A DNA stretch of 64,000 nt, from positions 1,736,001-1,800,000 of the forward strand of contig NC_083531.1 in the NCBI RefSeq assembly GCF_032362555.1. Reading direction: 5' to 3'. The notes beneath the pieces are model-generated. The model made no database searches and was not told the DNA's origin. It saw only the letters and a list, made by a program, of their open reading frames with translations. This document shows positions 40,601-53,200 of this stretch, piece by piece (the stretch's first letter is position 1; every line of letters begins with the position of its first letter). The position numbers and the translations under genes are program-made. Source of the stretch: Amyelois transitella (Eukaryota; Arthropoda; Insecta; Lepidoptera; Pyralidae).

Positions 40601-43600
40601 TGTTTGAGCCAGAGCTGCTTCCAGAGTTGCTTCCGCTGCTTGAGCCAGAGCTGCTTCCAGAGTTGCTTCCGCTGCTTGAGCCAGAGCTGCTTCCAGAGTT
40701 GCTTCCGCTGCTTGAGCCAGAGCTGCTTCCAGAGTTGCTTCCGCTGCTTGAGCCAGAGTTGCTTCCGCTGCTTGAGCCAGAGTTGCTTCCGCTGCTTGAG
40801 CCAGAGCTGCTTCCTGAGTTGCTTCCGCTGCTTGAGCCAGAGCTGCTTCCTGAGTTGCTTCCGCTGCTTGAGCCAGAGCTGCTTCCAGAGTTGCTTCCGC
40901 TGCTTGAGCCAGAGCTGCTTCCAGAGTTGCTTCCGCTGCTTGAGCCAGAGCTGCTTCCAGATTGGGATCCACTGCTGGAACTAGAGCTTGAGCCGCTACC
41001 ACTTCCCCACCTTCCTAACCTCCTCCTAGATCCACTCCTGCTCTGTGATGATGCTTTCGAGCTGCTGCTACTTCCAGATTCCCTGCTTGAAGATTCGGCG
41101 CTGCTTTGAGAAGAAGCGTTTGAACTACTACTGCTGCCAGATCCCCTTCCCAAAGACCTACTCCTGCTGCGCGATGAAGCACTTGAGCCGCTTCTACTGC
41201 CTGAATTGCCGCTGGATGATCCACTGCTGCTTTCAGAAGAAGAGCTGGATCCACTGTTGCTTCCAGATCTACCACTGGAAGAACCACTGCTGCTTTGGGC
41301 TGCAGAGCTGGAGCCACTGCTGCTTCCAGATCGACCACTGGAAGATCCACTTCCACTTTGGGCTGAAGAGCTGGAACCACTGCTGCTTCCAGATCGACCA
41401 CTGGAAGATCCACTTCCACTTTGGGCTGAAGAGCTGGAACCACTGCTGCTTCCGGATCTACCACTGGAAGATCCACTTCCACTTTGGGCTGAAGAGCTGG
41501 AGCCGCTGCTGCTTCCACTACCAGATCTGCCTCGAGCGATAGCATTTGAAAGATTGCTACTGCCATAGTTTCCACTAGAAGATCCGCTACTACTTTGTGA
41601 AGAAGCGCTGGATCCACTACTGCTTCCAGAGTTGCCGCTGGAGGATCCGCTGCTGCTTTGGGCTGAAGAACTGGAGCCGCTGCTACTGCCACTCCTGTCT
41701 TCATCGCTTTGGCTACTGGAGTAACTCTGGGCTGAGCTGGAACTTTGTGAGCTGCTTTCGGATTCAGATTGGGATGACGCTGACGAGTAGCTACTGCTGG
41801 ACGCCCCACCTTGTCTGATTACGGTGATTTCCTTGCCTGTGAATGCATTGAAAAGATGTTGAAATTCCGTTGAGTAAAGAAAATTGGTAGTGTCGTGAAA
41901 ATTGAGAAAGGAATGTTGAGGTAAGGTTTTTCTCCACCTTTTGTTTCTCCTGGTTTATCTCAATGCTATTGTGTAAGTAGTTAGTCGGTTCCGAGCTAGT
42001 CCAAAGCTCTTTGTCCAAACGGAATACATTGAAACGGTTACCGAAAAACAAGTTACTGACAATTGAAAATATCAGAAAGCCTTTCTTCTAAAAGGCAAGT
42101 GAAATTTATATTCAAATTGTCTGCAAATGCAACGCATGATGAAAATACAGAAATTGAGAAAATACAAAAGATAACTCAGATGTCATTACACGTAATTGTT
42201 TGACTCTTTTATTGTTGTCATAGGTCCCTAAGGAGTCATTTCGTTTGTTTGTTTGTAATATCTTTATTACACAGCAATACAAATAGTACATAGTTAAAAA
42301 AAATCATATACAGTGGCGGACTTATCCCATGAATTCGTTATTTAATTCATTACGAAATAAACACGGTGAAGATGAATCGTGTAGCAAGATGGCTTGGGTG
42401 GAATTGAGATTCTGAGATAGTGACAGATTCCTAATTCATGTCTAATAGAATCCCAATTTCAAAAGCCTGTTCCTTGATTAAGTAGTTTTACATTAAGCGC
42501 CTGAAGAGATCGGCATACATATAGTAAGTAGGTACGTAGCAATTACTTTCTCAAATTAAAGACAAAACGTTTGTAGCAATAAAAGATGTCACTCACCTCC
42601 AAGCCTTGGGGCAGCCTGGGTGGCTACCAGCGCCTGAAAACAAAGACAGTTACATTTAAAAATATAAAAAGCTAAAGCCAGATAAATCTGGTTATGAAAA
42701 AAAAATAACGATAAAATTAAAAAAAGGAACGGGGCGGGGCCTTTTTGGCGGGAAACTACGTTGTTAGTCTGTGGAGACTGTGCTGAAATATTTTTATTCG
42801 ACTAACAACGCCATGAGTCTTCAAGCGTTACAAATCCCAATTTATTTTGTAGGTGTCCCAAAAAGTCTCGAAGAAGGAGGAAGTGCAGCACCCACAGGTA
42901 TAACTCAGCCATTAGTCCACCAACTAACTAACTGACTAATTATGAATTATAAGGATAGGAGAGATATTAATTTAAAAAAATTAAAGATATTTAGAAAAAG
43001 AATTGGTTCCATGAGATTTTAACGGGAAAAAAGAAGGGACTTTTTGGTGGGAATACCTGACGGTCCCAGTCCTGGATCGAAGTCAGATGCGGACCCGGAC
43101 CCCGGGCTCGTCTCCAAGAGGGCGCAACAGGTATAAATGCCACAAGTAGAGTTATGATGATTACCATAAAAATCTAAATATAATCTAGGTATAATAACAC
43201 CCCTGTAAAACCCCTAAAAACCCCTGTATAACCCAAAGCAAATGTAATTTTGATAAAGCGTAATGTAATTTGGATTACCTATATGGATTAAAAATAAAAA
43301 AACAATACTTAGTTCTTAAACATTTATGAATAACGCACATTATATGTGTCGTTATCGGTAAAAAAGAATTCTAAATCAGCAAAAACAAAAGTCAGCTTAT
43401 AAAAAATAACCGTTTAGCAAATTAAATGGCAATTTTTCACCGCTTTTGTAAAAGTTTAAAAGTAATTTATTCGACGCCAACCAATGTTGTGAAAACAAAA
43501 GTTATGACAATTACAAAGTAACGCTCGAGATTTTCCATGATAATGAATAATTTTTTTTAAAATTTAATTAAGAATTTGAATTAAAAGAATTATCTTACCG

Positions 43601-43631
43601 TTAGGAGGACCAATGCAAAAGCCAACTTCAT
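37697..43631 (-). CDS. Sericin-like gene B: Ser/Gly/Asn-rich secreted silk protein
   Basis: Minus-strand exons 43599..43631, 42597..42633, 38302..41836 and 37697..38099 join to 1335 aa; junctions are GT-AG with phases 0, 1 and 2. Exons 1 and 2 encode the signal peptide MKLAFALVLLT then ALVATQAAPRLG. Exon 3 starts GKEITVIRQGG, then Ser/Gln-rich sequence, a 63-bp repeat set, an Arg-rich patch (SGSRRRLGRW) and a 2.6-kb array coding GSNSGSSSGSSS. Exon 4 is a Ser-rich nonrepetitive C terminus ending SETYSN. The product lacks Cys altogether and nearly lacks His, in contrast to gene A. Both share a C-terminal SADGSS...SYESESSS motif and the 4-exon signal-peptide architecture, so they are paralogues. 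The role expected is filament glue; gene-specific function is unknown. Confidence 0.88.
38330..40975 (-). repeat. 36-bp tandem array (GSNSGSSSGSSS) in sericin B
   Basis: Roughly 70 units of 36 bp, with 24-bp units where one GSSS block is missing. The Asn form dominates; a block of Gln units (GSQSGSSSGSSS) sits at the C-terminal end, 38340-38600, and one Gln unit near 39245 and one at the start near 40960. Point variants such as GSNSGSNS recur in clusters. The repeat is so regular that other frames and the opposite strand stay open for hundreds of codons; these are shadows. Confidence 0.92.
41266..41530 (-). repeat. 63-bp repeat set in sericin B N-terminal part
   Basis: About four near-identical 63-bp units coding a 21-residue unit that contains SGSSSGSSSSAQSGSGSSSG and one Arg. 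This is a second, independent repeat period upstream of the main array. Confidence 0.75.
42240..42340 (-). repeat. LINE 3' end fragment in sericin B intron 2
   Basis: TTTGTAATATCTTTATTACA and CAGTGGCGGACTTATCC. The rest of this 760-base intron shows only weak family A remnants near 42400. Confidence 0.5.
42634..43598. other. Sericin B intron 1
   Basis: Contains GC-rich islands at 42850-42895 and 43050-43135, the latter with CCCCGGGCTCGTCTCC shared with repeats at 28136 and 45190, and a family G fragment at 43450-43530. I see no gene. Confidence 0.5.
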
Positions 43632-43679
43632 TTTTGATAGGATATCCAGAAGTACGAATTGACATGCAATTTTACCACC

Positions 43680-43686
43680 TTTTATA
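43680..43686 (-). promoter_or_regulatory. TATA box of sericin-like gene B
   Basis: TATAAAA on the minus strand, 49 bases before the ATG at 43631, leaving a leader of about 20 bases. The layout matches that of gene A. Confidence 0.65.
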
Positions 43687-44069
43687 CCAAACTCATACAA
43701 TAAGTGGATAAATTTTGCACACTATACAAACACACATACAAAGTCTGCAGGTAATTAAATAAAGACAAAATGCGAAACAAAAATTTATGTCCGTGTAAAA
43801 TTTTAAATACACATTTATTATATTAATATTTGCTTTTAAATGATATATATTTATTGATAAGTTGCAATTTGATTACGTAATAATAGATTCTATGTAATAT
43901 TGATTTCTACAAATAGTGCTACATAATTTTTTCTGATTTTACTCCTGGTCAGGTCATTGGATCTTGGATTTGGACCACAATCCAAGCCAGGATTTAACAC
44001 GAAGCGACTCCTGTCTGAACATAAACCTATTGGATCATTGGTTACAAATAAGTTAAATAAATAAATAAA

Positions 44070-44296
44070 GCGGGACATATTACACAGATTGAGTTATCCT
44101 TGAGGCAAGTTCCAGACTTGTGTTACGCGATACTAACCAAACGTTACTATTTTTAATGATAAATACTTATATAGATAAACATCCAAGACCCAGGTCAATC
44201 AGGGAAAGTTTGTTTCTCATCATGCCCTGGCCGGGATTCGAACCCGGGACCTCCAATGTCAGAAACAAACGCACTACCGCTGCGCCACAGAGGCCC
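44070..44296 (-). repeat. tRNA-derived SINE (family B)
   Basis: Reverse-strand B box (GGGATTCGAACCCGGG) and A box (CACTACCGCTGCGCCA), with body. Confidence 0.85.
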
Positions 44297-44429
44297 TTCA
44301 AAACATTGCCTGAAGAAAATAAAAACGAAGTAAATTTCCTATGACTTTTCCCTCATCGATTTGCATTTTAAGTAATGTTAGTAATCTAAATTATCTGTAA
44401 TATAATTACCATTGTTAGCCTGAACACCC

Positions 44430-44640
44430 TAGTGACCGGTCCAGTCAAGAGTATCCTAAATTGACGAGCTTGAAGCGAATAATGAATGTGAAGAATAAGA
44501 AGAAGAATGGCTTATGACAATTTTGTAGTATGCAGTCTCTGCCTACCCCTCTGGGAAAGAGGCATGTTTTGTTGGCACAGTGGGATTCGAACCCAGCTTC
44601 ATCGATACCTACTTCGCGGTCAGATAACTTAACCTCCAAT
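44430..44640 (+). pseudogene. RTE-like 3' end remnant plus tRNA-like piece
   Basis: Diverged RTE end (CTCTGCCTACCCCTCTGGGA) followed by GGGATTCGAACCCAGC, a minus-strand B-box-like sequence. Confidence 0.5.
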
Positions 44641-44849
44641 CTAATGTCGTAAAAGTCACGGTAATTATTTAGTATAATTTTTGCCTATGTCCCGCTGGTA
44701 CGGCCGCGGGCGTAGCTAGGACGGTTTAGGTACAAAAGGGCAAGGATTGAATATGAGTAAGTCTCGAAGTTCTTCATTTACTTGCATTAGGTACATTTCA
44801 GGTACAAGTATAAATGTGCCTATGGTTTAGATATTCTGTACAAAATATA

Positions 44850-45122
44850 CATACATACATACATAATAATATATATAATCACATCTATATCCCTTGCAGG
44901 GTAGACAGAGCCAACAGTCAGAAAAGACTGATAGGTTACGTTCAGCTATTTGGCTTTAAGTTAGAATTGAGATTCAAATAGTGACAGGTTGCTAGCCCAT
45001 CGCCTAAAAGAAGAATCCCAAGTTTATAAGCCTACCCCTTAGTCGTCTTTTACTACATCCATGGGAGAGAGATGGAGTGGTCCTATTCTTTTTTCTATTG
45101 GGGCCGGGAACCACACGGCGCA
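44850..45122 (-). repeat. Family A SINE-like repeat
   Basis: Full copy. Confidence 0.8.
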
Positions 45123-45419
45123 AAATACATATTAAGATTTTTTTATCAATGATCTTCTTCCTCCTGGCTTTTAGTCCCGGTTGCATCCTCACCACTCTGG
45201 AGAGGAGCCCGGGGTATGCCTTTGACCATGGACCCTGAAATGGGTGAGTTAAGTTTTTACACGAAACGACTCCCGTCTCACCTCCGCAACCTTTGCAGAT
45301 ACCTAAAACCTAACCCGTATTGAATCAATCATGGTTACACATCCAGTTTCCTGAATGTTCAAGTTTGTCCTCATAGCATGGGTTAGTATTCAAACTAACG
45401 TACATTACTTTCGAAAATA

Positions 45420-45825
45420 GTCATCATCGATGGGCTAGCAACCTTAAAATTTCAATTTCATCATTAAGCCATACAGTTGAACTTGGCTTTTTAGTCTTTT
45501 CAAAGCTGTTTGCTCTGTCTATCCCCCTAGGCATATAGACGTGATTATATGTACGTAGAATATATTTCTAATAAGGAATATATTCCGTGTGGTTCCCGGC
45601 ACCGGTACAAAAAAGAATAGGACCACTCCATCACTTTCGGATAGGCTTACAAACTTGGGATTCTTTTTTTAAGGCGATGGGCTAGCAATCTGTCACTATT
45701 TGAATCTCAATTCTAACATTAAGCCAAATAGCTGAGCGTGGCTTATCAGTCTTTTCAAGACTGTTGGCTCTGTCTACCCCACAAGAGATATAGACGTGAC
45801 CATATGTATGTATGTATGTAATATA
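45420..45825 (+). repeat. Two family A copies
   Basis: 45420-45555 is a diverged 3' half; 45586-45825 is nearly full with a deletion after the head. Confidence 0.72.
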
Positions 45826-46289
45826 TTTCTTTAGGGGGAGTCACCGGCCCCACTAGTCGTACCTAGCTACGCCCAAGCGCGCAGCTGTAGGCAAATATTG
45901 ATGTTTCATTATTTAATCACTTTGTTATACCAATTGGCAATTTTTCAATATAATTGAACGTCACACATGTGGTTGATGTCATTGAGAATACAATACAATA
46001 ACTCTCCTGTTTTTGCGTAGTCGTGTAAAATAAAAGAAACTTTTAATATTTAAATGAAAATTTATTTCCTTTCATAATGGTCGAATAGCGAAGGAACAAC
46101 ATTTTTTTTCCAATTGAGAGATTTTAAGAGTCAATACCTACATACATATGATCACGCTTATATATGTATATAGGTACGCTATACCTTTTGCAGGGTAGAC
46201 AGAGGCAACCATGAACGAATTAGATATTAATTATCACCCATCGCCTTTACGAAAGAATGCCTAGTTTGTGAGCTTTTATTGATTTTAAT

Positions 46290-46575
46290 CGTGCCGTGTG
46301 GATCCCAGCACTACTTACAATAAGACCACTACATATTTTTTCTGTCGTAAAATGCGACTAAAGGAAAGGTTAAAATTGCGACTATACTATTGCGACCTGA
46401 AATGCGACTAAGGGAAATGTTAAAAAAAAAATTGGGATTCTTCTTTCAGACTATGAGCTAGCAACCAGTCACTATTTGAATCTTAGTTACATCATTAAAG
46501 CTGAGCGGTTCAGTCTTTTCAAGACTGGCTCTGTCAACCCCGCAAGGGATATAGACGTGACTGTGTATATGTAAT
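46290..46575 (+). repeat. Family A repeat, diverged
   Basis: Includes a local duplication of the AAATGCGACTAAGGGAAA segment. Confidence 0.65.
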
Positions 46576-46832
46576 CCAGGTACCTATATAAATCCTAAAT
46601 AGTCGTTTGCAGCTAGAAGAGTTAGGATTCAACATCAAGTTTTTATTCCAGTTACGACTATATAGAATACTGACTTACTTTTCTATTAGGGAAAGAACGT
46701 TGGACCAAAAACGCGTACTGAGTTGCAAAAAAATTATATTTAATTTACCGTGTTATTAATTTTTTTTTACGTGAGATCGTAAAATAATACATTGTACACT
46801 CAAAAACATTTATTACAATCGTTTACAATAGA

Positions 46833-47095
46833 TGCGCCGTGTGGTTTCCCGGCGCCATTTGAAAAAAGAATAGGACCAATCCATCTCTTTCTCATGGATG
46901 TCGTAAAAGGCGACTGAGGGATAGGCTTATAAACTTGGGATTCTTCATTTAGGCTACAGGCTAGCAACCTGTCACTATTTGAATCTCAATTTAATCTTTA
47001 AGCCATACCTACAGCTGAACGTTGCCTTTCAGTCTTTGTGGGACTGTTGGCTCTCTCTACCCCGTAAGGGATAGAGACGTGATTGTATGTATCTA
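46833..47095 (+). repeat. Family A SINE-like repeat
   Basis: Full copy, 125 bases before the start codon at 47220. Confidence 0.8.
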
Positions 47096-47219
47096 GGTAA
47101 TAAAGTTTAGAAAATATAGTATCGTTGATTTTGTTAACTATACCCACTTTATTACAGTAGCTATTAATTTCATTATAACAGTAAGTACCTTAACACGCTT
47201 CAAAATACAACAATGCGAG

Positions 47220-50200
47220 ATGATTGTTTTGTTTTTATTATATGCTGGTATGTAATACTTTTTAAAAAAATATATAAATTATACTTATTTAAAATTAAGT
47301 AAAGTTAAAGTACATAATTCCGACGCCTTCAAAGGTAGAATATGTGTTAACAGAAACTGTACTTGAATACTTACGACCTATGTATATTGTAATCAAGGAT
47401 TTTGATTAAAACCACCATTATCCACATTTTTAACTACCATTGATCTAAAGGTAAAGGTATTATGGTAAAGGGTCAGGTCAAAAGTACCCGAAACCGCCGA
47501 GCTTGCATGAAGAGAGTTATGAATGTGGATGAAGCGAAGGAAGTATGCAGAGATCGTGGCAAGTGGAAAGAGGTAGTCTCTGCCTACCCTTCCGGGAAAG
47601 AGGCGTGATTTTATATATTGATCTAAAATGCAATGCTTCGTACCCGTACCAAAATACCTATATATATATATACATATATATTTAAAGGTTTTGTTCATTT
47701 CGGTATCTTGAAAACTATTTCTAAGTGCACCCCTAGACTACTTACATAAATAAGGACTGTGTCTTGGTATGTAAGTCAGCTTCTTTTATGTCACCGGAAA
47801 ATAACAAAAACTGCAAGATAATAAATTTTCGTAGGATTCTTAACGAGAGATGAATTGTATAATATTAACTTACATTCACATTTTCGCACACGACTTAGAA
47901 AATTTATAAACTTGCCATTCTTGTAATTTTCCGGTGACATTTACAATTAAATGTCTCCCATCTTTGCGTGCGGATTGTAAAAACTTGGGAATCTTCTTTT
48001 ATGCGATGGGCTAGCGACTTGTCACAATTTGAATTCTCAATTCCATCATTAAGGCTACAGTTGAACGTGGCTGGACATCTTTTCAAGACTGTTGGTTTTG
48101 CCTATCTATCTATATTGTCTTTCTACCTTGGCAGTATGTCTGTAAGTATCTAATTTTAACATACATACATATAGTCACGTTTATATCCCTTGCGGGGAAG
48201 ACAGAGCCAACAGTCTTGAAAAGACTCATAGGCTACGTTGGGCTTTTAGGCTTAATGACAGAATTGAGATTCAAATAGTGACAGGTTGCTAGCCCATCGC
48301 CTAAAAGAAGAATCCCAAGTTTATAAGCCTGTCCGTTAGTTGCCTTTTTGACATCCATGGGAAAGAGAAGGAGTGGTTCTATTCTTTTTTTTATTGATGC
48401 CGGGAACCACACGGCACATCTAATTTTTTTCTATCTATTTAAGGTCTTCTTCACATCAACCCACTCCTCGGTTCTATTGAAGAGCTGACAGAATTGATAC
48501 CTTATATGTCTGAAGAATTATATTACAGCCTCTTTAAAGATAATAACAATTCTGTAACTGGAGAAATAAGAGGTGATATTGAAAACGATCTCAATATTTT
48601 TGAAATGATGAGTTGTTCTCAAAAAAACATAAAACTTTAGAAATGAAATACTTACCTTACCTGTCCTGGGATAAAACTGGGAGCAAAGCCAAATATTAGG
48701 AATACAGCCTCTATAGCGCAGCGGTAGTGCACTTGTCTGTGACACCGGAGGTCTCGGGTTCGAATCCCGGCCAGGGTTTGGTGAGAAAAGAACTTTTAAT
48801 GCTTGGCCTGGGTCTTAAATGTTTATCTATAAAAGTATCTTATATATAAAATTCTCGTGTCACGATGTTCGATCCCGTACTCCTCCGAAACGGCTTGACC
48901 GATTCTCGTGAAATTTTGTGAGCATATTGAGTAGGTCTGAGAATCGGCCGACATCTATTTTTCATACCTCTTAGTGATAAGGGTTGTCCACCCTTAACAT
49001 TTTTTTTGAACTATAATTTATTTTTTTATATGGCAAACTATTTTTTATCGAACGATATTTTATAATAAACTATAAAATATCGTTCGATAAAAAATTGTAT
49101 CGTTGAGTTAGTATCTCGTCTCGTAACACAAGTCTCAACTTACTTCGAAGCTTACTCAATCTGTGTAATTTGTCCCGTATATCTTTATTTAATTTATATT
49201 TGATAAGTAATTTCTATTTAAATGTTGGCTAACTCAAGTAGTTAATTGTAACTTTTTTTTGTATTTTATCGTTTACATACATATAGTCAAGTCTATATCC
49301 TTTGCGGCTTAGACAGAGCCAACAGTCTTGCAAAGACTGAATGGCCACGTTCAGCTATTTGGCTTAGTGATATAATTGAGATTCAAATAGAGACAGGTTG
49401 CTAGCCCATCGCCTAAAAAAGAATCCCAAGTTTGTAAGCCTATCCCTTAGTTGTGCTTTCACTTTAAGGTGCCGAAACCCACACGGCTCCGTGTGGTTTA
49501 CGGCACCTTTCATGTATTTTATCGTTTCCAGGGGATAAACCCTTAAACAAGAGGGACATCGATACTTTCAGAAGATTTTCAGTGTGGGCGGTGAATGCCT
49601 TCTGGCCTTTTGCGTATGACGAAAACAATATCGCTTTTAAATCTTGCCATTCGATAAGAAACATTTATCGCGGCTCGTAAGTGTTATCAGTTTTTAATTA
49701 ACCTCATAAGAAAAAAAAATACAAGTGTTAAAATTAAAATAGTAGTCATCTATAGGTACTAATATAATAAAGTTGAAGAGTTTGTTTGTTTGAACGCGCT
49801 AATTTCAGGAACTACTGGTTCGAATTGAAAAAATCTTTTGCGTTGAATAGACCATTTATCAAGGAAGTCTTTAGGCTATATATCATCACGCTGCAACTAT
49901 AAGGAGTAAAGAAATAATGGAAAACGTGAATAAAACGGGGAAAATTATTCATCCTTGAGGGCTTCAATGATGCCCAAAATAACTATTCCACGCGGGCAAT
50001 GAATTATGTTTTGATTATCTTTAATTTTGCTAAGCTTCCACGCTAACCAAGGAGCGAAAAAAATAAGATATAATTATTACAGAAACTAGTTCTTTTTCAG
50101 ATTGGACATGATATATCGTTATTACAATATAAGGACTCTATACAAGGACACCATAGAATATGATATAGGCTACATCACCCACCAGATAATATTGCGTTAT

Positions 50201-53200
50201 CAACTGATGATCGAGACTTATCATATTGTGATAAAGAAGTATGCCTTTAGTTCATTATTTTCACATCTGTTCCAGCACTATCACTACATAGTATAAAACA
50301 AAGTCGCTATTTTAGTCTGTTTGTCTGTATGCTTAAATCTTTAAAATTACGCAACGGATTTTGATGCGGTTTTTTGTAACAGGTAGAGTGATTCAAGAGG
50401 AAGGTTTTTATGTATAATAACATTTATAATTTTGCACCCGTGCGAAGCCGGGGCGGGTCGCTAGTTTCTTATATATGCACAACTAGAGGCGGCCTGCGAC
50501 TTTGTCCGCGTGGAAAACTTATCGTAACTTAACAATTAATCCCGCGGGAACTCCAGGATAAAAAGCCTATATGTTATTCTGGGTCTTCAGCTACCTAAAT
50601 ACCAAATTTCATCGTAATCGGTTCAGTAGTTTTTGCGTGAAAAAGTTACTAACATCCATACTAACATCCTGACGTACTCACAAACTTTCGCATTTATAAT
50701 ATTAGTAGGATACACGTACTAATCGCATAGTAATCACGTATTGTGGACTAAGGGATTCCTGTATTTAAGATACTTTTTACATACTAGAATCGGAGACATT
50801 CTAGCAATTGGTCTGGTCAATAGTGCCCGAAACCGACGACCCTCTGCCTACCCCTCCGGGAAAGGGGCGTGATTAACGTATTCATGTATGTACTACAAGG
50901 CGATCATTATATAAGACTAATAACTTATGAACATACATTCATATAATCACGTATACGAGTATATCCCTTGCGGGGTAGACAGATAATCAATTTCGAAAAG
51001 ACTGAAAAGCCACGTTCAGCTGTTTGGCTTAAATGATGGAATTAAGATTAAAAAAGTGACAAGTTGCTAGCCCGTTGCCTACAACAAGAATCCCAAGTAG
51101 AAAGCCTAATAAGCCTTTCCCTTACTTGTGATGTTTAGATTAGTCGCCTTTTACAACCTCCATGAAAAAAAGTTTATGTTGGTGCCGTGCGGTCCCCGGC
51201 ACCAACATAAAAAAGAATAGGACCACTCCATCTCATTTCCCATGGATGTCGTAAGAGGCGACTATGGGATGGGCTTATAAACTTAGGATTCTCGTTTTAG
51301 GCTAGCAACCTGTCACTATTTGAATCTCAATTCTGTCATAAAGCCAAACAGCTGAACGTGGCCTATCAGTCTCTTCAAGACTTTTGGCTCTGTCTACCCC
51401 ACAAGGGATAAAGACGTGACTATATGAATGAATGATGAAGGAGAAAAAGATGGAGTAGTCCTATCATTTAAGCGACGGGCTAGCAACCTGTCACTATTTT
51501 AATGACAATTCTATCTCTAAACCGTAGTACGTAACGTCTTAAAGTAGGCCTTTCAGTCTTTGCGAGCCTCTTGGCTCTGTCGTCCTCGTTTAAGATAAAA
51601 ACGTGATTATACGTAGGTATGTACAGTTTGAATCGCAGTTTATCAATGACATATGTATGTTATGTACATACATCAATGTTGCAAATGATTTCAGATTTGT
51701 CAAAAAACCGGACGAAAGAGCGCTGCCTATTTCACCATTTTTCTATTTGTACACGAACATGATCGAACTCGGTCAAGTAATAGTGAACCTGGCCAATATG
51801 CTGGCGGAAACGGAAGCCAAGTACAGGGACGTCACCAACCCGCTTTGGGTTGATCTGACCTCGAGGAGTGAGTATTTCATTTTACAAATGGCGATAGACC
51901 GAGCCGGGTCGCTATAGCAATCAATAAATTCTATATGTGTGAAATATAGAGGTGTGCCGTGTGGTTAACGGCACCAGTACAAAAAAATAATAGGACCACT
52001 CCATCTCTTTCCCATGGATGTCGTAAAAGGCCACTAAGGGATAGGCTTACGAATTTGCGATTAAGCCAAACAGCTGAACGTGGCCTATCAGTCTTTTCAA
52101 CACTGTTAGCTCTGTCTACCCCGCAAGGGATATAGACGTGACTATTATATACATATATAGAATACAGATTATATACGCTTTTGTTTCTCAGCTCGCAGAA
52201 CTACCAGAGATTATACGGGAAGTCCTGAAAATTTGACGACTGTTTTTGGTCAACCTGCAGTCTCTAAGGGGGAATCTGGCGAGGAAAATCTGCAAGGCGC
52301 GCAAGCTTATCAGGCCCAACTTATAGTAAGATTTTTTTACGTAATTTATACTAAAATAAAAAATAAAAATATTTTATTGGGTAACAATCATTACAAATAA
52401 TAGTAGTTGCTGGGGCCTCCTTTTAAGCGAAAAAGGCTTGTGCCAGGCGGCTCCGCTCTTTTTATCGCTAGATTAGGTACATTGTCACCAATATAATATA
52501 TAAAGTTTTTACATGCTATAAATTTGAGAATATAAATAGAAAAATATATAAAAAGAGAATAAAGTTATACTAGTTACGTTATACATTGTTACTGATTAAT
52601 GTCTCCAGTTCATCATAGGTTTGATTTCTTAACCATGTTATTAACATAGATTTAAACTCATAATAGGATTTGTTATATACGAGTATATACAGTGTTCTAT
52701 TAATTTTATTATATAAAAGGGAAGCACGAGAGTTAAGCTGCACCCTTGCAAATTTTGTATTGTGTGCGGAATGTCAGCAACGGCGTATCTTCTTCTTCTC
52801 CCTGCAGTGTCAGATTTAAAGGATAAGGTTTTATGTTTACTGAGAATGAGTTCCAGAATGTACAATTTCCTAATAGACAGAAGATTACATGTCAAATATA
52901 GTTCAGAAGTCGGGAAGTCTTTTTTTTTAAATACATAACTTTCAATAGCATTCTCTGTGCTCGTTCAATTTCCAGGAAGCGAGTTTTTAAAGCACCGCCC
53001 CAGATCGAAATGCAGTATGTGATGACAGACTGAACTAGTGAGATATAGATATTATTAGAAGTTTTCTAGAAACTATATGGCGTAATGTCTTAAACATCCA
53101 TATGAATTTACGGATCCTAGCTGTTATTATTTCAATCTGTTGGTACCACGTTAACCTCTCATCAACAACTACACCCAGATACTTAGTTTGGTTGACTTTA

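Larger units (their letters stand above)
43687..47200. other. Intergenic region between sericin B and the 300-aa protein gene
   Basis: Holds the tRNA-derived SINE at 44070, an RTE fragment and several family A copies, listed separately. No gene seen. Confidence 0.6.

Noticed and set aside
38276-41109. Long open frames on both strands over the sericin B array
   Set aside because: They arise because one 36-bp unit without stops in several frames is repeated; only the minus-strand Ser/Gly frame joins to a signal peptide and a C-terminal exon.
41015-41818. Open frames on both strands over the sericin B N-terminal part
   Set aside because: Shadows of the coding exon 38302-41836.
42850-43135. Plus-strand exons in the sericin B intron (GC-rich, donor-like ends)
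   Set aside because: The CCCCGGGCTC part is shared with repeats at 28136 and 45190, and no continuing exons were found.
47156-47179. 23-nt exon candidate before the start of the 300-aa protein gene
   Set aside because: It precedes the chosen ATG, has a stop (TAG) at its beginning in one frame, and is not needed; it could be a leader exon at most.
48136-48142. 7-nt microexon (TATGTCT with gtaagt) in the 300-aa protein gene
   Set aside because: Its length is not a multiple of three; including it shifts exon 2 into a stop. Exon 1 joins exon 2 directly in phase.
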